64,000 nt of DNA, from the NCBI RefSeq assembly GCF_014635705.1, contig NZ_BMDI01000001.1:1752008-1816007 (forward strand). The letters run 5' to 3'. The notes beneath the pieces are model-generated. The model was given only the letters and a program-made list of their open reading frames with translations. It was not told the DNA's origin and did no database searches. Position 1 is the stretch's first letter; every line of letters starts with the position of its first letter. Below, piece by piece: positions 45,545 through 55,614 of this stretch. The position numbers and the translations under genes were made by a program. The stretch is from Oxalicibacterium faecigallinarum (lineage in GTDB: Bacteria > Pseudomonadota > Gammaproteobacteria > Burkholderiales > Burkholderiaceae_D).

Positions 45545-45570
45545 GAAAAACGGCCGGTCTAAGCCGGCCG
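45545..45570 (-). terminator. Rho-independent terminator after bioB
   Basis: On the minus strand CGGCCGG pairs with CCGGCCG across a 6-base loop and is followed by TTTTTC. It ends the ychJ-bioAFDB transcript. Confidence 0.9.
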
Positions 45571-45591
45571 CATCAACACTGCAACAGATGC

Positions 45592-46620
45592 TTAGGAATG
45601 CGTCACTTCGCAGCGTGCATCAATCGCGCTGTTACGCGTATGCATGCCCAGCTTGTTCAGCAGCGCAACGTCGGCATCCGCTTCCGGATTACCGGTCGTC
45701 AGCAGCTTGTCGCCGTAGAAAATCGAATTAGCGCCGGCAACAAAACACAATGCCTGAATCGCTTCGCCCATTTCACGACGACCAGCCGACAGACGCACAC
45801 GCGCTTTCGGCATCGTGATACGCGCGACCGCAACGGTACGCACGAATTCCAGCGGATCGATCGGCTCGGTGCCATGCAACGGCGTACCTTCGACCTGCAC
45901 CAGATTATTGACCGGCACCGATTCCGGATACGGGTCCATATTGCACAGTTGCGCTATCAGGCCGGCGCGCTGCAGGCGTGATTCACCCATGCCGACGATA
46001 CCGCCACAGCAAACCTTGATGCCGACGCCACGTACCCGTTCCAGCGTATCCAGACGGTTCTGGTAATCACGGGTCGAGATGATGTTGTTGTAGAACTCCG
46101 GCGCGGTGTCGAGGTTGTGGTTGTAGTAATCGAGGCCTGCATCCTTGAGCTTCTCTGCCTGACCTTCACCCAGCATGCCGAGCGTGGCACAGGTTTCCAG
46201 ACCGAGCGCCTTCACTTCGCGCACCATCTCTTCCACTTTTTCCAGATCGCGATCTTTCGGTTCGCGCCATGCAGCACCCATGCAGAAACGCGTCGCGCCG
46301 TGCGCCTTGGCTTCACGTGCTGCGGTCAACACTTCATCCAGTGGCAGAATTTTTTGTGCGGTCACCCCGGTGTCGTAGCGGGCAGCTTGCGGGCAGTAGC
46401 CGCAATCTTCCGGGCAGCCGCCGGTTTTGATCGACAACAGGGTCGCAAATTCGACTTCATTCGGATCGAAGTTCTCACGATGCACGGTTTGCGCACGATA
46501 GATCAGTTCGTTGAAAGGCAGATTGAACAGCGCCAGCACATCCTCGACCGGCCATTTGGTCGGAACGATAGGTGCGACTGCCTTGGCAGGTGCCTGGAAC
46601 GTGATTGGTTGCGACGACAT
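45592..46620 (-). CDS. bioB: Biotin synthase
   Basis: BioB inserts sulfur into dethiobiotin with radical S-adenosylmethionine chemistry. The 342 residues carry the [4Fe-4S] ligands Cys69, Cys73 and Cys76 ([10 protein letters not shown]) and the second-cluster region ([21 protein letters not shown]). It is the last gene of the bio operon, 22 bases beyond bioD. Confidence 0.97.
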   Translation of the reverse strand: MSSQPITFQAPAKAVAPIVPTKWPVEDVLALFNLPFNELIYRAQTVHRENFDPNEVEFATLLSIKTGGCPEDCGYCPQAARYDTGVTAQKILPLDEVLTAAREAKAHGATRFCMGAAWREPKDRDLEKVEEMVREVKALGLETCATLGMLGEGQAEKLKDAGLDYYNHNLDTAPEFYNNIISTRDYQNRLDTLERVRGVGIKVCCGGIVGMGESRLQRAGLIAQLCNMDPYPESVPVNNLVQVEGTPLHGTEPIDPLEFVRTVAVARITMPKARVRLSAGRREMGEAIQALCFVAGANSIFYGDKLLTTGNPEADADVALLNKLGMHTRNSAIDARCEVTHS

Positions 46621-46642
46621 GAATACTCCTAGCTAATAACAG

Positions 46643-47401
46643 TTACATGACCTTGCCAGATGGCGTATCCGGCCATCCCGGCAAGGTCGAAAAATTCAAA
46701 TAATCAGCGGCTGCGGCGGGCATTGCCGCGGCCAGTCTCGGCACACAACCGAGTAGCGGCGCTTCCAGCCGTGCCTGCAAAGCCTCGACATTATCGCTTG
46801 CATAAGCCATGCCGGGGTCTACGGTGTTGGCTACCCAGCCAGCCAGCTTGAGGCCGCGCGCAGCAATCGCCTCCGCAGTCAGCAAGGCATGGCTGATACA
46901 GCCCAAACGCAGGCCGACCACCATTATGACGGGCAAAGCCAGTTGTTGGGCTAAATCTGCCGTATCTTCCGTTGCAGAAATGGGTACACGAAAGCCACCG
47001 ACGCCTTCAACCACCACCGCATCGGCCAACGCCGTCACCTGGCGATAAGTGTCAAGAATATGCGCGATATGCATGTCAACACGCATCAATTCCGCCGAAA
47101 TATGCGGCGCAGCCGGTTGCTCCAGCAAATACGGCACAGCCAGTTCCGATGGCAATTTGACATTGGCAGCTGCCGCCAGTTGATCGGCATCCTCATTGTG
47201 CCAGACCTCGCCATCGGCTTCCTTGATCAGCGTTGCACCGGCTGCAATCGGTTTCATTGCTGCAACACGTACACCGCACTGACCGAGCGCATGTAACAAG
47301 GCGCAGGAAATGAAAGTCTTGCCGATCTCGGTATCGGTACCGGTGACGAAATAACCGAGTGGCTTGTCGATGGCATGTTGCGATGTCATTTGTGTTGTCA
47401 T
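46643..47401 (-). CDS. bioD: Dethiobiotin synthetase
   Basis: BioD closes the ureido ring of dethiobiotin using CO2 and ATP. The 252 residues contain the P-loop GTDTEIGKT (21-29) and the [10 protein letters not shown] segment. The first ATG (47401) overlaps the bioF stop by 4 bases; a second ATG at 47389 is possible. It is somewhat longer than E. coli BioD (225). Confidence 0.94.
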   Translation of the reverse strand: MTTQMTSQHAIDKPLGYFVTGTDTEIGKTFISCALLHALGQCGVRVAAMKPIAAGATLIKEADGEVWHNEDADQLAAAANVKLPSELAVPYLLEQPAAPHISAELMRVDMHIAHILDTYRQVTALADAVVVEGVGGFRVPISATEDTADLAQQLALPVIMVVGLRLGCISHALLTAEAIAARGLKLAGWVANTVDPGMAYASDNVEALQARLEAPLLGCVPRLAAAMPAAAADYLNFSTLPGWPDTPSGKVM

Positions 47402-48594
47402 TCCTGTATTTTTTCCAGTTCCAGAATGGCAGCCACCAGTCGCGCCACATCGGCTTTCTCGTGTGCGGCAGACAAGGTCACACGCAACCGCGCCGTACCA
47501 GCCGGTACGGTTGGCGGCCGGATTGCCGGCACCCAGTAACCTTGCTCATACAAAGCCGCAGCAATTTGCATGGCCTTGGCGTTGTCACCAATCACAAGCG
47601 GCTGGATCGCTGTGTCCGAGGCGATGACCTGCCACTGCCTTGGCCGCATGCTTTCGTGCCAGTAGGCAATCAGGGAATGCAGTTGCGCACGGCGTGCAAT
47701 ACCTTCAGCCCCTTCGATAATGTCCAGACTGGTTTGCAAGGCATGCGCCACCGCCGGCGACGACGCCGTTGTATAGATATACGGACGCGCCCGCTGCACC
47801 ATCCATTCGATGACGCTGGCATGCGCCGCAACGAAGGCACCACTGACACCCGCTGCCTTGCCCAGCGTTCCCATGTAAATCAGATTGGGCGAACGCAGAT
47901 CCAGTTGTTCCAGCACGCCACGACCGTGTGCACCCAATACGCCAAAGCCATGTGCATCATCCACCACCAGCCATGCATCATATTGCTCGCACAACGACAA
48001 CAACGCTGCCAGCGGTGCCAGATCGCCATCCATGCTGAAAACGCTGTCGGTCACCACCAGCTTTTTTGCTGCCTTGCTGTCACGCAGCAGGTTAGCCAAT
48101 TGGGCGACATCGCCATGCGGATACACCTTCACTTGCGAGCGCGACAAGCGCGCACCATCAATCAGCGAAGCGTGGTTCAGTTCTTCCGAAAACAGTTCGA
48201 CATCCGCACCACCCAACGCGCTAAGCATCGCCAGATTGGCCATGTAGCCGGTCGAGAAATACAAGGCACGCACGTGCTCGATCTGCGGCGACATGAAAGC
48301 CGCCAAACGCTCCTCCAGCAAGGCATGCGCGCGCGAGTGGCCACTGATCAGATGCGAAGCACCACTCCCCGCGCCATACAAGGCCGCACCTTCCTGCAAG
48401 GCGGCAATAACGCGGGGATGCGAAGCCAGACCAAGATAATCATTGCTGCAAAATGCCAGCATGGGACGGCCATCGACCTGCACATGCGGCGCACACGGCG
48501 ACTCGGCAATGCGCAAGCGACGACGCAGACTTTGCGCATCCAGCGCGGCAATCTGCGCATCCAGCGCGGCGATCAGTTTATGCTTGCCGCTCAT
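47398..48594 (-). CDS. bioF: 8-amino-7-oxononanoate synthase
   Basis: BioF condenses pimeloyl-thioester with alanine. The 398 residues show the PLP lysine Lys246 in [12 protein letters not shown] and [10 protein letters not shown] before it. Its start overlaps the bioA stop, and its stop overlaps the bioD start, both as ATGA, so bioA-bioF-bioD are translationally coupled. Confidence 0.96.
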   Translation of the reverse strand: MSGKHKLIAALDAQIAALDAQSLRRRLRIAESPCAPHVQVDGRPMLAFCSNDYLGLASHPRVIAALQEGAALYGAGSGASHLISGHSRAHALLEERLAAFMSPQIEHVRALYFSTGYMANLAMLSALGGADVELFSEELNHASLIDGARLSRSQVKVYPHGDVAQLANLLRDSKAAKKLVVTDSVFSMDGDLAPLAALLSLCEQYDAWLVVDDAHGFGVLGAHGRGVLEQLDLRSPNLIYMGTLGKAAGVSGAFVAAHASVIEWMVQRARPYIYTTASSPAVAHALQTSLDIIEGAEGIARRAQLHSLIAYWHESMRPRQWQVIASDTAIQPLVIGDNAKAMQIAAALYEQGYWVPAIRPPTVPAGTARLRVTLSAAHEKADVARLVAAILELEKIQE

Positions 48595-49946
48595 GTATCA
48601 CGCCCTTGAATCAGCACCTGATGCAGCACGGATTGCATGCGCTCTGCCAGCCAGTCGATCTCATCGTCATTGAGGATGTAGGGCGGCATCAGATAGACCG
48701 TGGTGCCGATCGGGCGCAGCAATAATTCCTGCTCCAGCGCCGCAGAAAAGAAACGACGCGAAAAACTCGCCGCCAAGTCGGCATCGTCGATCCCGACATC
48801 AAATGCCCAGATCATGCCGCGCTGGCGGAAGTTGGTGACGTGCGGATGATCGACCAGTGGCGCAAGGGCAGCCGTTAAACGCGTGGCCTTGACGCGATTG
48901 GTTTCCAGCACATTGTCTTCTTCAAAAATCGAGAGCGTCGCCAGTGCCGCACGACAGGCTAGCGGATTCCCCGTGTAGGAATGCGAATGCAGGAAGCCGC
49001 GTGCGACATCCGCATCGTAGAAGGCACGATAGATTTCATCACGCGTCATGACCAGCGACAACGGCAGATAACCACCGCTGATACCTTTGGACAGACATAA
49101 AAAGTCCGGCCAGATCGCCGCTTGCTCACACGCGAAAAAGGTCCCGGTGCGACCGCAACCGACTGCAATCTCATCGGCAATCAGATGTACCTGATAACGG
49201 TCGCACAGCGAGCGTACTTCCTGCAGATAGACCGGATCGTACATCGCCATGCCGGTGGCACATTGTACAAGCGGCTCGACAATCACGGCGGCAATGGTAT
49301 CGGCATGTTCCTGCAGCAGGACTTCCAGTGCCTTGGCTGCGCGGCGGGCAACATCGCTGGCGCTTTCGCCATCCTGTGCGTTACGCGCATCCGGACTGTC
49401 GATCACGTGCGCACGTTGCAGCAAAGGGCCATAGGCATCACGGAAGATCGCAACGTCTGTGACCGCCAGCGCACCGATGGTCTCACCGTGATAGCTGCCC
49501 TTGAGGCAGACGAATTCCTGTTTCTCGGTGCGTCCGCTGTTGCGCCATGCATGAAAGCTCATCTTCAAGGCGATCTCGACCGCCGATGCGCCATCCGATG
49601 CATAGAAGCAGTGGCCGAGCATATGGCCTGTACGTTCTGCCAATTGCTCCGACAATTGCACCACCGGCTCATGTGTAAAGCCCGCCAGCATTGCATGCTC
49701 GATCTTGTCGAGCTGTTCCTTCAAGGCGTTATTGATGCGCGGATTGGCATGCCCGAAAAGGTTGACCCACCAGGAACTGATGCCATCGAGATAGCGCTTC
49801 CCTTCCGTATCAAACAGCCACGCGCCTTTGCCATGCGAGACAGGAATCAGCGGCAGGGTTTCGTGATGCTGCATCTGTGTGCACGGATGCCAGACACTGC
49901 GTAAACTGCGCGCGACCAGGCTGTTCTGTTGGCGGGAATCGATCAT
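48591..49946 (-). CDS. bioA: Adenosylmethionine-8-amino-7-oxononanoate aminotransferase
   Basis: BioA transfers an amino group from S-adenosylmethionine to 8-amino-7-oxononanoate. The 451 residues include SVWHPCTQM near the start, [15 protein letters not shown], and the PLP lysine Lys287 in [13 protein letters not shown]. Its start overlaps the ychJ stop by ATGA. The bioC/bioH functions that make the pimeloyl precursor are not in the window. Confidence 0.96.
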   Translation of the reverse strand: MIDSRQQNSLVARSLRSVWHPCTQMQHHETLPLIPVSHGKGAWLFDTEGKRYLDGISSWWVNLFGHANPRINNALKEQLDKIEHAMLAGFTHEPVVQLSEQLAERTGHMLGHCFYASDGASAVEIALKMSFHAWRNSGRTEKQEFVCLKGSYHGETIGALAVTDVAIFRDAYGPLLQRAHVIDSPDARNAQDGESASDVARRAAKALEVLLQEHADTIAAVIVEPLVQCATGMAMYDPVYLQEVRSLCDRYQVHLIADEIAVGCGRTGTFFACEQAAIWPDFLCLSKGISGGYLPLSLVMTRDEIYRAFYDADVARGFLHSHSYTGNPLACRAALATLSIFEEDNVLETNRVKATRLTAALAPLVDHPHVTNFRQRGMIWAFDVGIDDADLAASFSRRFFSAALEQELLLRPIGTTVYLMPPYILNDDEIDWLAERMQSVLHQVLIQGRDT

Positions 49947-50365
49947 GCCTGCTTATCCTTCTGATTATTTTTGCCTTGCTCCGCGGGAAACACGCCATCG
50001 ATATAGAACCATCGACCGTCTTCGCGGACAAAGCGACTGACTTCATGCAAGCGATGCGCGCGTCCATCCACCTTGGAGCGTGCGACAAATTCAACCGTTG
50101 CCTCGTTGCCGTCGGGAACAAACTTCTTCACATCAAGTCCGAGCCAGCGCATGCCGTGGTCATGCACCAGCTCATCTAGCGGGGGGCGCGTCGATGCATG
50201 CCAGCTTGCATGCACGTAGGACATATGGCCGAGCACATACGCGCTGTAGCGTGAGCGCATCAACTTTTCGGCATCGGGTGCCGGCATCCCGTCATGAAAC
50301 GGTTGGCAGCACTGTGCATAATCGGCACCACCACACGGGCAGGCCTGAACAGCCGGTTTCTTCAT
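49943..50365 (-). CDS. ychJ: YchJ family SEC-C-type protein (UPF0225)
   Basis: This 140-residue protein begins MKKPAVQACPCGGADYAQCCQPFH, with four cysteines (9, 11, 19, 20) in the SEC-C-like zinc-binding pattern. The NTF2-like family domain follows (MRSRYSAYVLGHMSYVHASWH, FVARSKVDGRAHRLHEVSRF). The ATG at 50365 fits the family start. It is the first gene before bioA, with a 4-base overlap, so it is co-translated with the biotin genes; a role in biotin synthesis is not known to me. Confidence 0.9.
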   Translation of the reverse strand: MKKPAVQACPCGGADYAQCCQPFHDGMPAPDAEKLMRSRYSAYVLGHMSYVHASWHASTRPPLDELVHDHGMRWLGLDVKKFVPDGNEATVEFVARSKVDGRAHRLHEVSRFVREDGRWFYIDGVFPAEQGKNNQKDKQA

Positions 50366-50517
50366 CGTTTGCAAGCGTATTGCAGTCAATATTGCAGAGA
50401 AGGTCACGATGTCGCGCCAACGGGAACAGGCATCGACACAGCCGGTAAAATGACACCTTCATTCAAGACAGCTATTGTAGCGCGGCGGCTGCCCCGCCAC
50501 TGCCAGCACAAGAGATC

Positions 50518-51582
50518 ATGAATCCACTGGAAACCCAACTCACTTATCCCTACGGCGATACGCTGCCGGATACCGGCACCGTGCTGGACGTTGCGCCAGG
50601 CGTCAGATGGCTGCGCATGGCGCTGCCGTTTGCGCTCAGCCATATCAACCTGTGGCTGCTGGAAGATGAGTTCGAGTCGGAACAAGGGCGCGTACGTGGC
50701 TGGACCGCGATCGACTGCGGCATCGGCAATCAGGCCACGCGCGATGCATGGGAAAGCATCTTTGCCTCGCAACTGGATGGCTTGCCGATCGTGCGCGTGA
50801 TCGTCACGCATTGCCATCCCGATCACGTCGGACTGGCTGACTGGCTGTGCGAGCGCTGTAAGGTGCCGCTATGGATGACCACCGGCGAATATGCTTTCGC
50901 ACGCATGATGTCGGCAGGACTGCCGGGCGCAGATGGCACCGCGATGTTTCCGTTCTTTCAGCATCATGGTTTGTCCGATCCGCAGATGTTGGAAGAGCTG
51001 AAAGGACGCAAGAGTTATTATCCGACCTATGTATCCGCCGTGCCGCATCGCTATACGCGCATGCATGACGATCAGAGTTTTCGCATCGGCGCGCATGCAT
51101 GGCGTGTCATCACCGGCTTCGGTCATTCGCCTGAACATGCCGCCTTGTATTGTGCCGATTTGAATGTCCTGATCTCCGGCGATATGGTTTTGCCGCGTAT
51201 CTCGACCAATACCTCGGTGTTCGCGATCGAGCCGGACGCCAATCCGGTACAGCAGTTTCTCGATTCCCTGCAGAAGTATCTGCAACTGCCCGAAGACACG
51301 CTGGTCCTGCCATCGCACGGCAAACCGTTTCGGGGCATGCACACACGCATCCGTCAATTGCAGGACCATCACGCAGCACGACTGGAAGAAGTACTTGTAG
51401 CGTGCAAGACACCGCAATCAGCAGCAGACATTGTGCCGATCATGTTCACGCGCAAGCTCGATTCGCATCAACTCAGTTTTGCACTGGGCGAGGCACTCGC
51501 ACATTTGCACAAGCTCTGGTACGACGGTTTGCTGCAACGGTCGGTCGGTGCGGATCACGTTGTGCGTTTTCAAACTTGCTAG
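50518..51582 (+). CDS. Metallo-beta-lactamase-fold hydrolase
   Basis: This 354-residue protein has the zinc-binding HCHPDHVG motif (HxHxDH), further ligands in [12 protein letters not shown] and ISGDMVLP, and a late SHGKPF histidine. A C-terminal winged-helix-like part follows, as in LACTB2-type or glyoxalase-II-related hydrolases. The substrate is unknown. It is divergent from ychJ; the 152-base spacer shows no BirA-type operator that I can recognise. Confidence 0.88.
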   Translation: MNPLETQLTYPYGDTLPDTGTVLDVAPGVRWLRMALPFALSHINLWLLEDEFESEQGRVRGWTAIDCGIGNQATRDAWESIFASQLDGLPIVRVIVTHCHPDHVGLADWLCERCKVPLWMTTGEYAFARMMSAGLPGADGTAMFPFFQHHGLSDPQMLEELKGRKSYYPTYVSAVPHRYTRMHDDQSFRIGAHAWRVITGFGHSPEHAALYCADLNVLISGDMVLPRISTNTSVFAIEPDANPVQQFLDSLQKYLQLPEDTLVLPSHGKPFRGMHTRIRQLQDHHAARLEEVLVACKTPQSAADIVPIMFTRKLDSHQLSFALGEALAHLHKLWYDGLLQRSVGADHVVRFQTC

Positions 51583-51701
51583 CAAGCTGGCGTCACCATC
51601 TCCACCAGACGCCACCCAGGCTCAGGCGGGCAGACGTCTGCTCTTCATGCCGATTCGGGTTACCTTGCCAACTGCATTCATTTTCTCTGGAGACATGCAC
51701 C

Positions 51702-52034
51702 ATGCACCACTGGATTCTGCTCGGCCTTGCCATCCTCGCCGAAGTCGTCGGCACTTCCGCCATGAAAGCAAGCGAAGGTTTTTCCAAAGTCCTGCCCTCG
51801 CTGATCACGGTGGTGTTTTACGGCATTGCGTTCTATCTGCTTTCACTCACCTTGCGCAGCATTCCCGTTGGCATTGCCTACGCGGTATGGTCGGGCGTCG
51901 GCATCGTGCTGATTTCACTGGCGGCGTGGGTACTGTATGGACAGAAACTGGATCTGGCCGGACTGATCGGCATCGGCCTCATCATTTCCGGCGTGATTGT
52001 GCTGAATGTCTTTTCGAAAAGCAGCGCGCACTAA
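51702..52034 (+). CDS. emrE: Small multidrug resistance exporter, EmrE type
   Basis: This 110-residue protein has four membrane helices. Helix 1 carries the essential Glu in [12 protein letters not shown], and [17 protein letters not shown] matches the EmrE helix 3 region almost exactly. EmrE-type dimers export cationic drugs in exchange for protons. The frame is open far upstream, but only the ATG at 51702, with TGGAG before it, gives a normal length. It lies between two metallo-beta-lactamase-fold genes on the same strand. Confidence 0.93.
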   Translation: MHHWILLGLAILAEVVGTSAMKASEGFSKVLPSLITVVFYGIAFYLLSLTLRSIPVGIAYAVWSGVGIVLISLAAWVLYGQKLDLAGLIGIGLIISGVIVLNVFSKSSAH

Positions 52035-52086
52035 ACGCACCTGCTGCTGTCAGACCAGCGTTTGCAACGCCCAACAAAGGATAGCC

Positions 52087-52959
52087 ATGTTCAAGCACTT
52101 GCTGTTCGCCGTCTTCGCACTGCCTTTTTTCCTGCCCGCGTCATCGGCCATTGCGCAGGACACCAAACGATCGATCACGGATCTCGGTAACAACATCTAC
52201 CGCTTTCAGGACAACATGCATTACTCGGTGTTTATCGTCGGCAAGCAAGGCTTGCTGATGACCGATCCGATCAGTAGCGATGCCGCAACCTGGCTGCGCA
52301 AGGAAATCCGTCAACGCTTTGGCGATTTGCCGATCAAATACGTGATCTACTCGCACAACCATCTGGATCATGTGGCGGGTGGCGAGGTGTTCCGCGATGC
52401 GGGTACGTTCTTTATCGCGCACGAAAAGGCAGCCGAAGATCTGAAGCGTAACCGTGCGCAAACCGTGATCCCGACCACAACCTTCAGTGACCGCATGGAG
52501 ATCGATTTTGAAGGGCGCAGGATCGCGTTGCAGTATTACGGCCCCAACAACGGCGCGGGCAACATCAGCATGTATGTACCAGACGCGAAGTTTCTGTTCG
52601 TGGTCGACTGGATCATCCTGAAGCGTCTGCCGTTCAAGGAAATGTACTACTACGACTTTGAAGGCTCGATTGCGTCATTGAAGCAGGTATTGCAACTGGA
52701 CTTTGACAAGGTAGCACCCGGTCACAGCGTGGTCGGCACCAAGAATGACGTACGTGAAAACCTGGCCTATCTGGAAGACTTGCGCGACGCCGTGTTAGAG
52801 GGAATGAACGAAGGCAGGACACTGGAACAGATGCAGCGCGAGATCAAGCTGCCACGCTACGCGGCCTTTGCCAATTACGAGGAATGGCTACCGCTGAACA
52901 TCAAGGGTGCATACGAGCAGCTGGCAAGAGTGTCGGGTCGCTACGGACAGGAAAAATAA
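52087..52959 (+). CDS. Exported metallo-beta-lactamase-fold protein
   Basis: This 290-residue protein begins at ATG 52087 after AAAGGA, with a signal peptide ending near AIA-Q. The zinc motif is SHNHLDHVAGG (HxHxDH), with later ligands likely in the GNISMYVPDAK/FVVDW part and PGHSVVG. It is periplasmic and resembles metal hydrolases of the lactamase fold rather than a proven beta-lactamase. It is 52 bases downstream of emrE. Confidence 0.87.
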   Translation: MFKHLLFAVFALPFFLPASSAIAQDTKRSITDLGNNIYRFQDNMHYSVFIVGKQGLLMTDPISSDAATWLRKEIRQRFGDLPIKYVIYSHNHLDHVAGGEVFRDAGTFFIAHEKAAEDLKRNRAQTVIPTTTFSDRMEIDFEGRRIALQYYGPNNGAGNISMYVPDAKFLFVVDWIILKRLPFKEMYYYDFEGSIASLKQVLQLDFDKVAPGHSVVGTKNDVRENLAYLEDLRDAVLEGMNEGRTLEQMQREIKLPRYAAFANYEEWLPLNIKGAYEQLARVSGRYGQEK

Positions 52960-52992
52960 TCAGGCAACCAGAGGGCGCGCCAGCCAGGCAGG

Positions 52993-53271
52993 TCAGATGC
53001 GCTGGTCGATGAACTGGCGCGCAAGCACAACGCCCGCCTTGATACACTCATCCACTGATTGAAAGCCGCCATCGCATGGCACTTCCAGTTCACGGAAACC
53101 GATCGATTGCTGCTCGGTCACGACGATCATCGGGCAGTAGTTGCAATCCGCACAATCCCGTTTCTCACTGCACAAACGTGACGTCACCTGCAAGGGCCAG
53201 CCCTTGTAGGTTTCGCGATGCGACTTCATCGCAGCGCGGCGTACGTTTTCGAGATATTGAAGGGTATTCAT
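52993..53271 (-). CDS. Small Cys-rich hypothetical protein
   Basis: I do not recognise this 92-residue protein. Six cysteines stand at 34, 40, 43, 46, 66 and 76; the core CSEKRDCADCNYC has the spacing C-x5-C-x2-C-x2-C, suggesting a zinc or iron-sulfur site. There is no signal peptide or membrane segment. The ATG at 53271 is chosen because upstream in-frame codons lack a good ribosome site. It converges on the exported lactamase-fold gene. Confidence 0.68.
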   Translation of the reverse strand: MNTLQYLENVRRAAMKSHRETYKGWPLQVTSRLCSEKRDCADCNYCPMIVVTEQQSIGFRELEVPCDGGFQSVDECIKAGVVLARQFIDQRI

Positions 53272-53422
53272 CACAGCTTGGAGCACAAATCGAGGCAATG
53301 GTTTCTGCAAAATTCTCCAGATGAGAATGGCTCTCACTGTAAACCAAATTGCCGGAACCGGATACCCGCCCGTTTAAAAATATTCTTCCTGCGCAAAACC
53401 ATGTCAGGCATTGCAACGCGAC

Positions 53423-54223
53423 TTACAGTGGCAATGTCCGTTTCTTGCGGGGCGCATTGCGAAACAGAAAGTCATACGCACAATTGGGTAGCAAACGTAG
53501 TATTTTTGCCACCACACCCATTTGCCACGGAATGACACGATAGCTGCGTCCAGCCGCGATGACGTCCGCTGCCTGTTGTGCAAAATCTTCCGCCGACATC
53601 AGAAAAGGCATCGCGTAATCATTCACTTGCGTCATTGGCGTATCGATATAACCTGGGGCAATCGTGACGACCTTGATGCCATCCGTTTTCAATTCCACAC
53701 GCAAGGATTCGCAGTAACTGATGACAGCGGCCTTGGATGCACTGTAAGCGCTGGCACCCGGCAGACCGCGAATGCCTGCAACGCTGGCAATGCCGACCAG
53801 ACGACATCCATGATTGCCCGCTGCCGCTTGCTGCCGCATGGTTTCGAGAAAGGGAGAAAAGGTCGCCACCGTCGCTGTCACATTCACGGCCAGAATGCGG
53901 TCGAACACATCGAGGTCTTCCGAGTATTCAGTCAACGTCCCGCGTGAAATACCGGCGCTGGCAATCACGATATCGATACCGCCCGCATGCGCCATGAAGT
54001 GCTGCGCGGCATTACTCAAGGCGTCGTGATCGGTGACGTCCAGCGTGTAGAGGCAGTGACGGTCACGATTGGGCAGGCTGTCGACCAGCTCAAGCAAGGC
54101 TTCACCCCGCCTGCCGACCAGTCCAAGGCTGGCCCCCTGACGGGCGTAATGCCGTGCCAATGCCACACCCAGCCCGCTGGAAGCGCCGGTAATGAAAACA
54201 CGTTGAGAAGTAGAGGATGACAT
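53423..54223 (-). CDS. Short-chain dehydrogenase/reductase
   Basis: This 266-residue SDR has the cofactor motif GASSGLG near the start, the NAG-like segment ASAGIS, the catalytic Ser in VGIASVAG and YSASK. Substrate unknown. The ATG at 54223 fits the usual N-terminus; an upstream TTG adds five residues. It is downstream of dsbA with a terminator between them. Confidence 0.92.
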   Translation of the reverse strand: MSSSTSQRVFITGASSGLGVALARHYARQGASLGLVGRRGEALLELVDSLPNRDRHCLYTLDVTDHDALSNAAQHFMAHAGGIDIVIASAGISRGTLTEYSEDLDVFDRILAVNVTATVATFSPFLETMRQQAAAGNHGCRLVGIASVAGIRGLPGASAYSASKAAVISYCESLRVELKTDGIKVVTIAPGYIDTPMTQVNDYAMPFLMSAEDFAQQAADVIAAGRSYRVIPWQMGVVAKILRLLPNCAYDFLFRNAPRKKRTLPL

Positions 54224-54239
54224 CGGCCAGGCTTTCAAA

Positions 54240-54276
54240 CAAAAAGCCCGTCCTCTTGCGAGGTACGGACTTTTGA
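54240..54276 (-). terminator. Rho-independent terminator after dsbA
   Basis: On the minus strand AAAGTCCGT-A-CCTC pairs with GAGGACGGGCTTT around a GCAA loop (one bulged A, one G-T pair), and a T-run follows. It separates dsbA from the dehydrogenase gene. Confidence 0.82.
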
Positions 54277-54328
54277 AACGTTAGAACGCAAACTGTCTGC
54301 GCGCCAATCGAACCGGCGCAGACCTGAT

Positions 54329-54994
54329 TTATTTTTTGGATTGGGTAAGCAACCAGTCCATCACTTGCAGCGTACTGTCGTGCAACACATTTTCCGGCAC
54401 GCTACGGCCCAGACCTTTGCTCACGATCGACGGTGAGGTGATGAATCGGCCATCGATGGCAACCATGGGTACGCCATCCACCTTGTAATCGCTTTGCAGC
54501 TGAATCGCACGTTGCACCTTGGCTTGCACACCGAAGGAGTTATAGGTATTGGCGAACTGCTTGGCATCGATGCCTTGCTGCTTGCCAATCCAGGCAAGGA
54601 TCTGCGCATCGGTATCCAGCGTCTGCTTTTCTGCATGAATGGCACGGAACACTTTGCCATGCAGTGCCTCGACCTTGCCCATGGCTTCCAGCGTGAAGTA
54701 GAGCTTTTGCTGCGGCACGAAGGAATCACGGAAAGCGACCGGGACGCGCTTGAAATTGATCTTGTCGCCCTGCTTTTTCACCCATGCTTCGAGCGAAGGC
54801 TCGAGCAGGTTGCAGTGCGGGCACGAGTACCAGAAGAACTCGGTCACTTCGATCTTTTTGCCACTGTCGGTCTGCTGTGCCTTGTCGAGCACGCGGTAGT
54901 CCGTGCCATTGACCGGCGCAGATGGCGAGGCACCGGCGGTCGCTGCAACCAGACCAAGCGTGGCAACTGCCAGCAGATGTTGAATAAAACGCAT
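54329..54994 (-). CDS. dsbA: Thiol:disulfide interchange protein DsbA
   Basis: DsbA oxidises cysteines in exported proteins in the periplasm. The 221 residues start with a signal peptide (MRFIQHLLAVATLGLVAATAGAS). The active site is FWYSCPHCNLLEP with CPHC, and the cis-proline loop is VDGVPMVAID. The ATG at 54994 fits the signal; 18 upstream codons do not. It lies 28 bases beyond the SPOR gene on the same strand. Confidence 0.95.
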   Translation of the reverse strand: MRFIQHLLAVATLGLVAATAGASPSAPVNGTDYRVLDKAQQTDSGKKIEVTEFFWYSCPHCNLLEPSLEAWVKKQGDKINFKRVPVAFRDSFVPQQKLYFTLEAMGKVEALHGKVFRAIHAEKQTLDTDAQILAWIGKQQGIDAKQFANTYNSFGVQAKVQRAIQLQSDYKVDGVPMVAIDGRFITSPSIVSKGLGRSVPENVLHDSTLQVMDWLLTQSKK

Positions 54995-55022
54995 GTGATT
55001 CCTTTCAGTTATTGACCGAAAA

Positions 55023-55613
55023 CTACTTTCCAATTCGAACGACAGCAACGTCGATGCCGTTATCAGACAGCTTGGTACGAACGCGGTTCATTGTCTCCAT
55101 CTGTCCGAACGGACCGACGCGCACACGATGCAGCGTACCGGTTTCTGCCTGACGTTCGGAGATGTTGGCTTCCAGGCCAATCAGTGCCAGTTTGGCACGC
55201 ATGCTTTCGGCATCGGCACGCTCACGGAAGGCCCCCGCCTGCAGATAGTAAATCCATTTTTCGTCCGCATCTTCGGCCTTGGCAGCGGCCTCGGCCTTTT
55301 GCGTACCCGGCGACACACGTTCAACCGGTTGCGCCTTGACACTGTCTTCCGTCACGGTCGAGGAAGGCGGAGCCGGGTCAACGCCGGTCGTCACCGGGGG
55401 CGCAGCACGCTTGCTGTACATCGATTTGTTGGGATCGACCGGTTCGCCGGTTTGCGAATTGATACGATCCGATGGCGTTGCCTTGTTGGTGAAAGGCAGA
55501 GGCGTCTTGGAAATCATCAGAGCCACGCCAACCGCAATGCCGAGGCCGATGATCAGACCGAGAATCAGGCCGAGCAGCGTACCACCAGCCTGTTGCTTGA
55601 GTTTCTTGTTCAT
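55023..55613 (-). CDS. SPOR-domain inner-membrane protein (FtsN-like)
   Basis: This 196-residue protein has one membrane helix (about 10-33, LLGLILGLIIGLGIAVGVALM), a Pro-rich linker, and a C-terminal SPOR domain (about 120-195, YYLQAGAFRERADAESMRAKL) that binds denuded peptidoglycan at the division site. One base separates the argS stop from its ATG, so they are coupled. It is likely to be the local FtsN counterpart or a paralog. Confidence 0.9.
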   Translation of the reverse strand: MNKKLKQQAGGTLLGLILGLIIGLGIAVGVALMISKTPLPFTNKATPSDRINSQTGEPVDPNKSMYSKRAAPPVTTGVDPAPPSSTVTEDSVKAQPVERVSPGTQKAEAAAKAEDADEKWIYYLQAGAFRERADAESMRAKLALIGLEANISERQAETGTLHRVRVGPFGQMETMNRVRTKLSDNGIDVAVVRIGK

Positions 55614-55614
55614 G

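Noticed and set aside
50366-50517. A BirA operator before the ychJ-bio genes.
   Set aside because: I looked for TTGTAAACC with its inverted partner and found only a direct repeat ATTGCAG (twice) with no match.
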